In this document: positions 1-7,280 of the stretch, piece by piece
Layout: each line of letters starts with the position of its first letter
Position numbering within the stretch: position 1 is the first letter of the stretch
Source of the DNA: CAYGTS01 sp964352905
Lineage (GTDB): Bacteria > Pseudomonadota > Gammaproteobacteria > JAHCLG01
NCBI GenBank assembly: GCA_964352905.1
Contig: CAYGTS010000092.1
Location: 1 to 10,547, forward strand
Length of the DNA: 10,547 bases
Reading direction: 5' to 3'
Notes under the pieces: generated by a model
What the model saw: the letters and a program-made list of their open reading frames with translations, nothing else
Database searches by the model: none
What the model was told of the DNA's origin: nothing
Position numbers and translations under genes: made by a program

Positions 1-49
1 AAATCTGAACGTTCTGGTAAATATAAAGCTAAAGGGGGTGAGCAGATAC
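1..49 (+). repeat. Right end of a GTAAC-type MITE, cut by the window edge
   Basis: This stretch begins with the core AAATCTGAACGTTC and ends with GGGGGTGAGCAGATAC. The end is an imperfect inverted copy of the MITE left end GTAACTACTCACTCC. It matches the reverse complement of 7289-7337 over its whole length with one obvious substitution, so it is the right part of the same MITE subtype. The left part lies outside the window. Only seven bases (50-56) separate it from the next MITE copy. Confidence 0.75.
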
Positions 50-56
50 TTTTTTG

Positions 57-237
57 GTAACTACTCACTCCGTAGCAGGGAACGCCCATATTTGGGCTAA
101 AAACAGCGAAAATCTTTTATCGAAATGCTCATTTATAACTCATAAACTGCGCTTTCTCAAAAATATTTTCGCCATTTTTATCGCCAAATCTGAACGTTCT
201 TGGTAAATTTTACAATTAAACTTTCTGAATAAGTTAC
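57..237 (+). mobile_element. Full-length non-autonomous MITE (GTAAC family), copy A
   Basis: A 181-bp element without coding capacity. It begins GTAACTACTCACTCC and ends CTGAATAAGTTAC, giving an imperfect terminal inverted repeat (compare GTAACTATTCA at 9102). The middle, from GAACGCCC near 80 to GAACGTTC near 192-199, folds into a long imperfect hairpin with arms of about 50 bp. Its first 51 bases are identical to 10497-10547, and the whole is an inverted relative of 9102-9280. No 8-bp target duplication is visible: the flanks are CTTTTTTG and TGCTGCTT. The GTAA ends, plus the 8-bp duplication seen at the 7289-7367 copy, suggest mobilisation by an IS66-type transposase, which is an inference. 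Confidence 0.85.
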
Positions 238-340
238 TGCTGCTTTATTAATGCATAAAAAATTGGGGAACAGCATTTGTGGATGGAAAGACAATAAAAT
301 AGTTTGGATACCTCCTGAAGAAATTGTTATTAACCAATAA
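233..340 (+). other. Short coding remnant or small ORF between repeats
   Basis: An open frame runs from the MITE boundary at 237 to a TAA at 338-340. An internal ATG at 251 would give 29 residues (ending IPPEEIVINQ). The frame is closed upstream only by a TAA inside the MITE end, so this could be the C-terminal tail of a gene cut off by the MITE. The family is not recognised and there is no clear ribosome binding site. The segment is also framed by an imperfect inverted repeat (TGCTGCTTTATT at 238-249 against AATAAGCAGCA at 336-346), so it may instead be part of a small palindromic repeat. Confidence 0.25.
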
Positions 341-363
341 GCAGCAATTCCCGGTGTGGCGAG

Positions 364-479
364 GAACGCCCATGTTTGGGCAATCTCACATAAAAAACAC
401 TAAAAAATGTACTCATTTATTATATATAAAGCGCGTGCTTTAGTGCGTTTAATGTGACCTTGCCCAAATCTGACCGTTC
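364..479. repeat. Imperfect hairpin related to the MITE core
   Basis: The outer arms GAACGCCCATGTTTGGGC and GCCCAAATCTGACCGTTC are near-complementary. Pairing continues inward through TCACAT/ATGTGA and CACTAAA/TTTAGTG towards an AT-rich loop. The outer arms match those of the 57-237 MITE, but the inner stem differs and no clear GTAAC terminal repeat is present. It is therefore a diverged relative or a second subfamily. It ends 16 bases beyond the stop codon of the 1174-aa gene and could act as a transcription stop for it, though it lacks a U-rich tail typical of an intrinsic terminator. Confidence 0.6.
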
Positions 480-494
480 TTGAATCATTCAGCA

Positions 495-3400
495 TCACGC
501 CAGAAATTGCTGCTGTCTCACCCTCTTGTTTTGTGGGAATATTTCCAAAAGTTTTTCTCTGAGATCCTTGTGCAAGAAGTGACTATCAAAAAGCCGATCC
601 CGGAAGCTATCAAAACCCGGCGGAACATTCTCACGGGGATTTGCACGCCAGAAAGTAAGAAGGTTCGCAGTGAGATCGTTTATTCTGTTTTGAAAACTCT
701 CACGCTCTGGCTCAGGGTTCGTATTGTACTCTTTTGTTAACAGGTCGTTAATAACAGAGATTAAAAGCTCTTCTTCCTTATTCTCGGGCGAGTCATAGGG
801 ATAATGTAGCTTGTCATATATAAGAAAATCGAGTTCTTCCTCTGAAAATAAAATATTATTTCTCTGCAGTTTTTCTAGTGCAGCAGTGAGCTGGTTGAAA
901 AACTCTTCATCGCAGCTTGCTTGATCGGATAGACTAAGGTTATTTCTTGTCGCAAGCACCTTCTTATTTATAAGACTAATATAGCCTTCTCGAGAAGACA
1001 AATAAAACATGCTTGAACTACTTGAACTACTTGAACTACTTGAACTACTTGAACTACTTGAACTACTTGAACTACTTGAACTGCTTGAACTACTTGAACT
1101 GCTTGAACTACTTTGGTAAGTTCCTCTTTGTAAGTGCGTAGGCATGACAGGCAAACTCTTAATAAAATGTAGATTAGATTGCCTAATTTCTTCAGGTTTA
1201 AGCTCACTTTTCTTAACAAGATGTACTGAATTTCCAGCAGACTCTTTAAATCTCTTAAAATCTGCTCGTGATATTGTACCCAAGCGAATACTAACGGGTT
1301 CGGTACGGCAAGTTTGATCTGGCTCGCCTAAGCGACGTTGAAAAGGTTGAATCACTATTTGTTTACGGTACTTTTCAATCAGCTCTACAGATAATCTACC
1401 TTTTTCTACTGCATGGCGTAATGTAGCATTTGCGCGTAGCCATTGCATAGCATTATCATTGTTACGCTGTTCATGATCGATAACAACTTTAATTTGGTAT
1501 CGCTCAACTAAGCCAAGTGTTGCTTGCGCATCAAGCCATGAATCTTGTGGTGTTACCATTCCTGCAGGTAAGCTAAGTTCCGCCCCCCGCCCCGCAGTTA
1601 ACAAATAGCGCTCTTCATTTTCTCCTTCAACAGTAAAACTAACAACACTAGCACACTGCAATTTTTTTTCATTATTTTTCACTGCATCAGTAAAAAATAA
1701 AGGGTTCATTTTCCCCCAATTTTTTGCATCTGCTAAGTCTTGATCTATGGATACACTGGCCGAATAAAGTTCAACAAAGGAATTGTTAAGATTTTTTTTG
1801 ATTGCAGGTAGTGATCGTAAGATTAAACTAGCATTATCTTTATGATAAGTTGCATTCCAATAACCTTTTTTTGTATCACGTTGTTGGTGATTTGTGAAAA
1901 CCACATCTTCAGGATTAAGGTAATGTGGTAATTCATTTAAAAAGAGTTTTTCGAAAGTATTAAGGCCATTTGGCTGAAAACAGCGCGGTACTTGATAAAC
2001 AATAGCATCATTTTCAACGATGAATTTACCATGTAATATTGAAACTGGTGCCTTATTTTGACTAGTATTTTGCGCAGAAATTTGCTGGTTAACCTTTTCA
2101 ACTAATAAATTTAATTCAGTAGTTAAGTGTAAAAGATCGTTATTTTGCACATTTGCCTTTTCAAAAGAATGGGTAAATTCTCTTAAACGTTTTACAATTT
2201 CAGGTGGTGTGGCACTAAATTCTATGAAATAGTAATCAGCTTCTTGCCCATGTTTTTCACCGGGATTAATTTTCACACCTTTTTTAAGGTGTGGCCCTCT
2301 GTTTAATATATCGCCGTTTTCGGCTAAAAATTTGGTTAAATCAGGGTAGCCTAACATAACTTGAGTTGGGTCTTCTGGCACTTCATTTATACGTATACAT
2401 TTTCTTAACGCGCCACGAGCACGCCAATCAGGAATATATTCTATTTCGCCATTTGTTAAATCATTTATCATTTTTGAAATATATTCAATATCCAGCGTTG
2501 TTTGCTCATTATCTAAATAGGCAAGCCCATTTTCGTGTTCACTGCCAAACATATTGTAGCGTAATAGCGGTTTTTCTAATAAATGGGCTAACTTTTGGGG
2601 AATACCAAGTTCTATTGCTTTAACAATTATTTCCTTGCTAGGCGCTATGCCTTGCGCAATTGCAGCAGAAGCTTGGCCAGAGTTAAGTATTCCTTGTAAC
2701 TCACGTAACTCAGCCCTAAGCTTTGGCGCACTTGAAAAGTCATAACCAAGGATGATATTTTGTTCTAAATCATTAATAAAATTTAATACTTCATTCCAAG
2801 GCATATTTTTAAAGCCTTCATAATAAGCTAATTTTCCTGCGCCAGCTCCGCCATTCTCTTCCTTACAGCTGTTATTGTGCTCTTTAACATTTTTAAGGAG
2901 ATTGCCCGTTAAGCCAACACTGTAGCGGTTTGCATACCCTCCTTCACTTGTTGGAATATGAAAAGTTTGTGATATGCCGCCACCAAAAAAGCGTTGATTT
3001 TGATCGGCCTTGTTTCCACGCTGATTTTGTTTTTTAAGCTTTATTGTATAATAAATATCATGCTTACAGTTTTGATTAAGCTTTTGCATTTTATTAAGCA
3101 GAAACATTCTTTCAACAGCAGGTAACTTACCAAAGTTAATATACTTTTTTGCCTTTTGGAAAGTAGGCTGATCCTGTGTAAATTTTGCAGTTAGTTTTGG
3201 CAATAGTTTTGTTTGCGTATGATAAGTAACTAGTTTTTCGCTCAACATATAATCAAAGTCAACTAAAAAATCTTCTTCTTCTAAGATTTTAGCTGCTTTT
3301 TCTAAATCTATTTCTTTTTCGTTGCGTGAAATTAACTCTGGATGTAAATCTAGTAATTTTTCAATAGCTTCGGTTGCACTTAGATCAGGAATAATGCAAT

Positions 3401-4019
3401 CTGCCCTAAGACTCATTCTAAGTTCATGCAATAAGCCTTCTTCAAAAGTGCGCGGTTTTGTTGCATAATAACGGTTAGAAAGCACTTGCATTGCTGTAAA
3501 AACTCTTTCTTCTTTTGTAACAGAGGCTAGATTTTTTCCTTGGCGAAGTAATATTTTATCTACCTCGTTCTGAACAGTAGTATCTGCTATACGATCAGAA
3601 AAAACATTCCGTTGATGATAACTAGCAGTAGAAATACCACCTTGCTGGTTTTTGTCATAACCATAAAAATATACGCCGCTATAAGTAATATCTTTGCTGA
3701 GCCAAGGCATTTGCCTAGCAACACCAATAAATTGACAATCTATGAGAAATTGCAGTGCTAAAAAAGAAGGCCTTGCTCTTCCTTTTTTTGCTGATTCAAC
3801 TTGTTCCTGTGCTAAACTGCTAAAAAAACTGTTTTTATCATCACTTAAAGAGCGGCCAAATGCATATTCAACTGGGATATCAACATATTCACCTTGGCTT
3901 CTACCATAAACTCGCATTATTAATCTGGCAAAGCGGGTATCAGGGTTGGGATTAAGATATTCGCCAATATCGCATAATGGTTGTGCACCTACACTTGAAG
4001 AAGTTGAGCTAGAATACAT
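495..4019 (-). CDS. Very large protein of unknown function with poly-serine linker; possible secreted effector
   Basis: A single uninterrupted frame of 1174 codons. The ATG at 4017-4019 is preceded by a weak purine stretch (AAGAGAAAA). I do not recognise a complete known domain. The N-terminus is Ser/Thr-rich (MYSSSTSSS). No signal peptide or membrane helix is obvious and the body looks soluble and alpha/beta. Residues roughly 970-1004 are a continuous serine run encoded by a 9-bp tandem repeat, separating a ~970-residue body from a ~170-residue acidic, helical C-terminal domain. Around residues 805-840 a segment (GRGAELSLPAGMV) followed near 907-935 by a charged 'SEL'-type strand loosely recalls a degenerate Nudix fold, but the canonical REUxEE box is absent, so this is weak. 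Size, low-complexity linker and isolation from any operon would fit a type IV secretion effector of Legionella-like bacteria. That is an inference; no secretion signal was demonstrated. Confidence 0.85.
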   Translation of the reverse strand: MYSSSTSSSVGAQPLCDIGEYLNPNPDTRFARLIMRVYGRSQGEYVDIPVEYAFGRSLSDDKNSFFSSLAQEQVESAKKGRARPSFLALQFLIDCQFIGVARQMPWLSKDITYSGVYFYGYDKNQQGGISTASYHQRNVFSDRIADTTVQNEVDKILLRQGKNLASVTKEERVFTAMQVLSNRYYATKPRTFEEGLLHELRMSLRADCIIPDLSATEAIEKLLDLHPELISRNEKEIDLEKAAKILEEEDFLVDFDYMLSEKLVTYHTQTKLLPKLTAKFTQDQPTFQKAKKYINFGKLPAVERMFLLNKMQKLNQNCKHDIYYTIKLKKQNQRGNKADQNQRFFGGGISQTFHIPTSEGGYANRYSVGLTGNLLKNVKEHNNSCKEENGGAGAGKLAYYEGFKNMPWNEVLNFINDLEQNIILGYDFSSAPKLRAELRELQGILNSGQASAAIAQGIAPSKEIIVKAIELGIPQKLAHLLEKPLLRYNMFGSEHENGLAYLDNEQTTLDIEYISKMINDLTNGEIEYIPDWRARGALRKCIRINEVPEDPTQVMLGYPDLTKFLAENGDILNRGPHLKKGVKINPGEKHGQEADYYFIEFSATPPEIVKRLREFTHSFEKANVQNNDLLHLTTELNLLVEKVNQQISAQNTSQNKAPVSILHGKFIVENDAIVYQVPRCFQPNGLNTFEKLFLNELPHYLNPEDVVFTNHQQRDTKKGYWNATYHKDNASLILRSLPAIKKNLNNSFVELYSASVSIDQDLADAKNWGKMNPLFFTDAVKNNEKKLQCASVVSFTVEGENEERYLLTAGRGAELSLPAGMVTPQDSWLDAQATLGLVERYQIKVVIDHEQRNNDNAMQWLRANATLRHAVEKGRLSVELIEKYRKQIVIQPFQRRLGEPDQTCRTEPVSIRLGTISRADFKRFKESAGNSVHLVKKSELKPEEIRQSNLHFIKSLPVMPTHLQRGTYQSSSSSSSSSSSSSSSSSSSSSSSSSSSSSSSSSSMFYLSSREGYISLINKKVLATRNNLSLSDQASCDEEFFNQLTAALEKLQRNNILFSEEELDFLIYDKLHYPYDSPENKEEELLISVINDLLTKEYNTNPEPERESFQNRINDLTANLLTFWRANPRENVPPGFDSFRDRLFDSHFLHKDLREKLLEIFPQNKRVRQQQFLA
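1012..1110 (-). repeat. 9-bp tandem repeat (11 units) encoding poly-serine
   Basis: Eleven consecutive copies of CTTGAACTA on the plus strand (TAGTTCAAG on the coding strand), with CTG instead of CTA at two units (1075-1083 and 1093-1101). Each unit encodes three serines as AGT/AGC and TCA. The period is a multiple of three, so changes in copy number would lengthen or shorten the serine linker without a frameshift. The near-identity of the units at DNA level points to recent slippage expansion rather than selection on serine alone, since synonymous codon mixing is minimal. Confidence 0.95.
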
Positions 4020-4063
4020 GTTATTTTCTCTTATTTTAAGTAAACCCGCATACTAACAAAAAA

Positions 4064-4072
4064 ATTATCACA
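4064..4072 (-). promoter_or_regulatory. Possible extended -10 promoter for the 1174-aa gene
   Basis: On the minus strand the sequence reads TGTGATAAT: a TGn extension followed by GATAAT, five of six matches to the sigma-70 -10 box. It is placed so that the leader to the ATG at 4019 would be about 40 bases. No good -35 hexamer is seen at the usual distance. It lies at the edge of the pseudogene relic on the opposite strand, so it may be fortuitous. Confidence 0.3.
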
Positions 4073-4260
4073 TAGTAAGCTCTTTATAAATAAAACCAAT
4101 GCACCTTTGGCCGGTGAATTATCCGGGCATTTATTTAACGGCGCGGTTTGAAGCCGATAACCCAGCGGCATTAAAACGCATCCAAACCGATTTACAGCAG
4201 TAAATTGCCAAGATTGACAGTAGTTTAGGTATCCCATTTGTATCTATTCAGCAAGTTTGA
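4068..4260 (+). pseudogene. Relic of phosphomannomutase/phosphoglucomutase (AlgC/ManB type)
   Basis: Two fragments of the alpha-D-phosphohexomutase family are visible. In one frame (about 4068-4130) the translation ends NAPLAGELSGHLF, matching the family's conserved sugar-binding GEMSGH segment. In the next frame (about 4129-4260) it reads ARFEADNPAALKRIQTDLQQ, a TAA stop at 4201-4203, then IAKIDSSLGIPF, which matches the extreme C-terminus of these enzymes. The intact enzyme has over 100 residues between the two motifs. The relic therefore carries a large internal deletion with a frame change near 4128-4141, plus an in-frame nonsense codon. Intact family members are about 450 residues and supply mannose-1-P or glucose-1-P for LPS and exopolysaccharide. 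This copy is non-functional. An open frame on the opposite strand here (4031-4237) is only its shadow. Confidence 0.8.
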
Positions 4261-4274
4261 AGGTGATTTCACCG

Positions 4275-4289
4275 AGAACGTTCAGATTT
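4275..4289 (-). repeat. Solo fragment of the MITE core
   Basis: AGAACGTTCAGATTT is the conserved sequence found at the right end of every MITE copy in the window. It stands here without the rest of the element, just beyond a small perfect hairpin (GGTGATTTCACC at 4262-4273). Read on the minus strand it begins immediately at the stop codon of the radical SAM gene, so that gene's extreme 3' end abuts, and its TAA may even derive from, a repeat remnant. Confidence 0.55.
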
Positions 4290-5475
4290 AACTTCTGGAA
4301 ATACACATGCCAATTGATCTTAGTTTGTTTTTTTGAGCTAGAATATATCCATACATTTTCTTAAGGTCATTGCAATAAACAGAAGGGTTATCGTAACCAT
4401 TATCTTGCGAGTAGCGATGTATAACATTACCGCCTCGGCAAAAAGATTTTATTTCACAGGTTTGGCAATCTTTAGGTAGCGACAATGAATTCTTTAGGTG
4501 CTTTAACCATAATTTATTGGCAAGTATCTCCGATAAAGGCGAATGACTAATATTTAAATTTGTTTGAACATGTTCTTTTCCATTAACACGAAAAGCATCA
4601 TATGTTTCAATTTCACCTAAGGAGTTGATACAGATAATTTTTACAGGGCAAATTCCAACACCCGGAAGACGAGTTCGATTAAAACATATTGCCTTTACAA
4701 ATGACTCTAGACTTCGTATACGAACTCCTTGACTCCAATACTTATCTAGCCAAACATCAAATAACTCTATATAAAATTCTGCAATTCCAGCAAGCAACCC
4801 AGACTTCTTATCATCATGATTCCAGTCTGGTATAAGCACATCAAATATTTTAACACCGATGTCATTAACAAAATGATCGCATAATTCACTCGCTGATAAT
4901 CCAGGAGTAAAAACAGAGAGTAATGATACACCTGGCACTTTATTGCGTTGCAAACAACTTATTCCAGCTCTTACCTTTTCATAAGTGGGCTGCCCCTTAA
5001 GATCGATTCGATTTTTATCGTGGTCAGCTTTTTGGCCATCAATGCTGACCGTTACTCCAACGCGAAATTTTTTGAACAAAGTTGACCATTCATCGTTAAT
5101 CAGTACTCCATTCGTAGTAACTCCAAATTGCATTTTCACCTTAGGGTTAATTTTGGTGAGAGCCTCGCAAATGTATGCGAAAACCCTTTGCTTAAGAAGG
5201 AGAGGCTCTCCGCCATGGAAAATAATTTTCAAGAAAGATCCATCGTAGGTCTTAAGGTATTCTTTAATTCTCTCTATTATGTTATCGATTAATATTGGCT
5301 TCATTACTCCTGGTAATTCGTAGACTGATTGATCACGAAACCAATAGCAATATTTACAATCTAAATTACAACTTGATGCCACTTTTAGAATTATTATATT
5401 AAATCTTTTTGACTCATTTTCAAAAAGGTTACTTAAAAAAGCCTGATCAAAACTATCTAACTGTTGCATAGTCAT
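4288..5475 (-). CDS. Radical SAM/SPASM peptide-modifying enzyme (FxsB/XyeB/GrrM-like)
   Basis: A 395-residue radical SAM protein. The [4Fe-4S]/SAM motif is C36-x3-C40-x2-C43, set in KVASSCNLDCKYCYW, the form typical of RiPP maturases of the FxsB, XyeB and GrrM groups. HGGEP at residues 87-91 is the SAM-binding GGE motif. The C-terminal SPASM region has C264/C276/C282, then C337-x2-C340-x5-C346-RGG and a final C368 in NPSVYC, enough to bind auxiliary Fe-S clusters. Characterised relatives make C-C cross-links (cyclophanes) between an aromatic residue and a residue two positions downstream. The substrate is inferred to be the Tyr-rich peptide at 8730-8969. The ATG at 5473-5475 has GAG about nine bases upstream and overlaps the end of the MNIO gene by 23 bases, so the two are translationally coupled. 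Cytosolic. The exact chemistry is not predictable from sequence. Confidence 0.9.
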   Translation of the reverse strand: MTMQQLDSFDQAFLSNLFENESKRFNIIILKVASSCNLDCKYCYWFRDQSVYELPGVMKPILIDNIIERIKEYLKTYDGSFLKIIFHGGEPLLLKQRVFAYICEALTKINPKVKMQFGVTTNGVLINDEWSTLFKKFRVGVTVSIDGQKADHDKNRIDLKGQPTYEKVRAGISCLQRNKVPGVSLLSVFTPGLSASELCDHFVNDIGVKIFDVLIPDWNHDDKKSGLLAGIAEFYIELFDVWLDKYWSQGVRIRSLESFVKAICFNRTRLPGVGICPVKIICINSLGEIETYDAFRVNGKEHVQTNLNISHSPLSEILANKLWLKHLKNSLSLPKDCQTCEIKSFCRGGNVIHRYSQDNGYDNPSVYCNDLKKMYGYILAQKNKLRSIGMCISRS

Positions 5476-6310
5476 TATTTATCTCATTTTTATAAAATAA
5501 GTTTTTTGCCCGTTTTAATTGATTAGAGAGCAGGGAAAAGTCTTCTGGAAATTCATCATCATGCTCTAGAATGATAACTTTTATATCACTTATTTTAGTA
5601 ACATACTCTAAGAGTTTCCAGGTACCCTCATTAACTAGCCTTGAATGGCTATCGATATAAACACCATGGTGATTTTGAAATCCACCGGCTAGGTGAACTT
5701 GTACTATGTTGGATAGAGGAATATTATCTATGAACTCATAAGGATCAAATTTGTGATTTTGAGAATTAATATAAACATTGGCAAGATCAAGTAGTATCCC
5801 ACACCCTGTTTGTTTCACAAGGCGCTGAAAAAATTCTGTCTCACTCATTTCTTTTTGCTGTAAACAAAATGGGTAGGTGATATTTTCTAATACTAACGGA
5901 ATTTTTAGGTACTCTTGTACTTGATCCACATTTCTCACAACAAGCTCTAAAACTTTCTCGGTGAAAGTGACTGGCGCTAAGTGTCCGAACTTTATGTGCT
6001 CTGTCTTTGTTAGAGATAAATGTTCGCTATAATAAGTAGCATTGCTTATCTCACAAGCCATTTTAATTCTATTCAGTTGCTGCTTGTCTAAAAATGGTGA
6101 AGCGATGGAAAGATTAACCCCGTGCAAAACAATTTTAAAGCGTTCCGCCAATTTCCCCAACATGCACAAACCCTCGTTGCTAATGTAATTTTCTGATATT
6201 ACTTCAATACAATCAAGCATAGCTTTATTCGATTCAATTGCTGCTCTTATCTCATGCCGATATCCAATGCCTACAAGTTTTCCAGCAATTGAATTAATTA
6301 TATTTTGCAT
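5453..6310 (-). CDS. DUF692 multinuclear non-haem iron oxidative enzyme (MNIO, MbnB/TglH-like)
   Basis: A 285-residue TIM-barrel protein with the hallmarks of DUF692: GIGYR near residue 14, EVISENY at 36-42, HGVNLSI from H63, SEHLS at 95-99, LENITYPF with E142, LLDLANVYIN with D175 and N178, N185-H186, VHLAGG with H206, DSHS with D220 and H222, and ILEHD with E249/H250. These are the positions at which family members hold two or three iron ions, so an active metal site looks intact. Characterised MNIOs (MbnB, TglH, ApyH, bufferin enzymes) oxidise Cys or Asp residues in ribosomal peptides and need a partner protein, here probably the gene just upstream, 37 bases away. AGGGG nine bases before the ATG is the ribosome site. 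The downstream radical SAM gene overlaps its 3' end. Likely substrate: the Cys residues of the peptide at 8730-8969. Confidence 0.92.
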   Translation of the reverse strand: MQNIINSIAGKLVGIGYRHEIRAAIESNKAMLDCIEVISENYISNEGLCMLGKLAERFKIVLHGVNLSIASPFLDKQQLNRIKMACEISNATYYSEHLSLTKTEHIKFGHLAPVTFTEKVLELVVRNVDQVQEYLKIPLVLENITYPFCLQQKEMSETEFFQRLVKQTGCGILLDLANVYINSQNHKFDPYEFIDNIPLSNIVQVHLAGGFQNHHGVYIDSHSRLVNEGTWKLLEYVTKISDIKVIILEHDDEFPEDFSLLSNQLKRAKNLFYKNEINNDYATVR

Positions 6311-6347
6311 AATTACAAACCCCTAAAAATATGTATACTTGCCCAAG

Positions 6348-7145
6348 TTATTTTAAATAGAGTTGATTTTTATTCAAAAACCCAGGGATAAGACACTGCT
6401 CTAGCTCCTCAATGTCCTGAGAGAGCAAATCAAATTTATCAACAAGTTTTAAAATTAGTTCTGCTAAGCTGTAAAATCCAAAGCAATTTTCTAGAAAATA
6501 ATATACCACTGGAGATAAATTAAAAATCCTTAATTTACCACTGCTCGATTGCATCAAATAATAAAAATTTCCTTCATTGGCTGAAACTTCATTGGATTGA
6601 ATCTCATTTATTAGTGTAACCATGTTATACTGATAAGACTCAATAGTAACATTTGGTGCTAAACATGGTTTTGATGCTCTACTCAACATCTCTTGCTTAA
6701 ACATAATTGGAGGCAAATCAATTAATTTTGTCTGACATTTTTGGGTAAGAAACTTTACCACATCAAGTAGATATCTTGGCTTTATGTTGTAAAGTCTCAG
6801 TTTTAAATACTCACCAAAAGCGGCTGCGTAGGACTTCATCGATTCATTAGGGGCGATTTTTCTACACAAATAAAATTCAGAAAAAAGCTGTCGCATCTGT
6901 TTTCCATAAATATCGAACAATGGCTTGTAATAAGTAGTAATATTGTCATATGTTTTTGCTTTTAGACTCTTAGCAAATTGAAGGACATGTTCTTTTTGCA
7001 GCGAACCCAGTATTTTCAGATCTTCCGCAGATATCTGATCATAATATTTTAGTACGATAGCAGGATTGTGAAAAAAATAATCTAGGAACAACTCGGAAGT
7101 ATAAAGCATCGCGAGTATATTATTCATCTGAAAAACACTTTCCAT
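6348..7145 (-). CDS. Probable MNIO partner / RiPP recognition protein
   Basis: A 265-residue soluble protein directly upstream of the MNIO gene, the usual position of the partner subunit (MbnC, TglI, HvfC/DUF2063, SCO6045-like). The N-terminal ~65 residues (LAMLYTSELFLDYFFHNP, then KEHVLQFAKSLKAK) follow the pattern LaxLYTdxxxRxxFxxdP...FaxSLxxKR that I associate with SCO6045-like partners. The last ~75 residues (GKLRIFNLSPVVYYFLE, then SLAELILKLVDKF) look like a PqqD/winged-helix-type peptide-recognition fold, expected to hold the leader of the precursor. Assignment rests on these patterns and on position; no catalytic residues are visible. The start is well supported: AGAAGGAG lies seven bases before the ATG at 7143-7145. 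The mobile element at 7175-7396 ends only about 30 bases upstream, so this gene and the two below it may have lost co-transcription with the precursor, or gained a new promoter. Confidence 0.65.
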   Translation of the reverse strand: MESVFQMNNILAMLYTSELFLDYFFHNPAIVLKYYDQISAEDLKILGSLQKEHVLQFAKSLKAKTYDNITTYYKPLFDIYGKQMRQLFSEFYLCRKIAPNESMKSYAAAFGEYLKLRLYNIKPRYLLDVVKFLTQKCQTKLIDLPPIMFKQEMLSRASKPCLAPNVTIESYQYNMVTLINEIQSNEVSANEGNFYYLMQSSSGKLRIFNLSPVVYYFLENCFGFYSLAELILKLVDKFDLLSQDIEELEQCLIPGFLNKNQLYLK

Positions 7146-7213
7146 TTATATTCTCCTTCTGAAAAAATATGATATATACCCAAAGCGATTAGAAATTAGG
7201 TCACCGGAATCGT

Positions 7214-7270
7214 CGTCATTGCGAGCACTTCGCCGGTCACTGCGAACGAAGTGCGGCAGTCGCAATGACG
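7214..7270. repeat. GTCATTGCGA-type hairpin inside the element
   Basis: CGTCATTGCGA (7214-7224) pairs with TCGCAATGACG (7260-7270). The inner arms GCACTTCG (7225-7232) and CGAAGTGC (7247-7254) pair after a five-base bulge. This sequence type is common as dispersed palindromes in intracellular bacteria such as Rickettsia and relatives (general knowledge). It is GC-rich compared with its surroundings. In RNA it would form a stable stem able to affect transcription or stabilise mRNA ends within the cluster. Confidence 0.8.
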
Positions 7271-7280
7271 GCAGAAGAAA

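Noticed and set aside
49..245. 8-bp target duplication around MITE copy A
   Set aside because: Flanks CTTTTTTG and TGCTGCTT do not match; only copy D shows a clear duplication.
480..740. Plus-strand open frame of 86 codons
   Set aside because: Lies antisense inside the 3' end of the 1174-aa gene and partly in the hairpin; no ribosome site or recognisable motif.
1012..1110. CRISPR-like array
   Set aside because: The repeat is 9 bp with no spacers and codes serines in frame; it is a tandem coding repeat.
968..1219. Minus-strand frame with Val-Gln repeats
   Set aside because: An out-of-frame reading of the 9-bp tandem repeat inside the large gene.
2366..2623. Plus-strand open frame of 85 codons
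   Set aside because: Shadow antisense to the large gene; composition is that of a translated complement.
4031..4237. Minus-strand 68-codon frame upstream of the large gene
   Set aside because: Antisense to the phosphohexomutase relic, whose family motifs are on the plus strand; no ribosome site or motif of its own.
4985..5248. Plus-strand open frame of 87 codons
   Set aside because: Antisense to the conserved radical SAM core.
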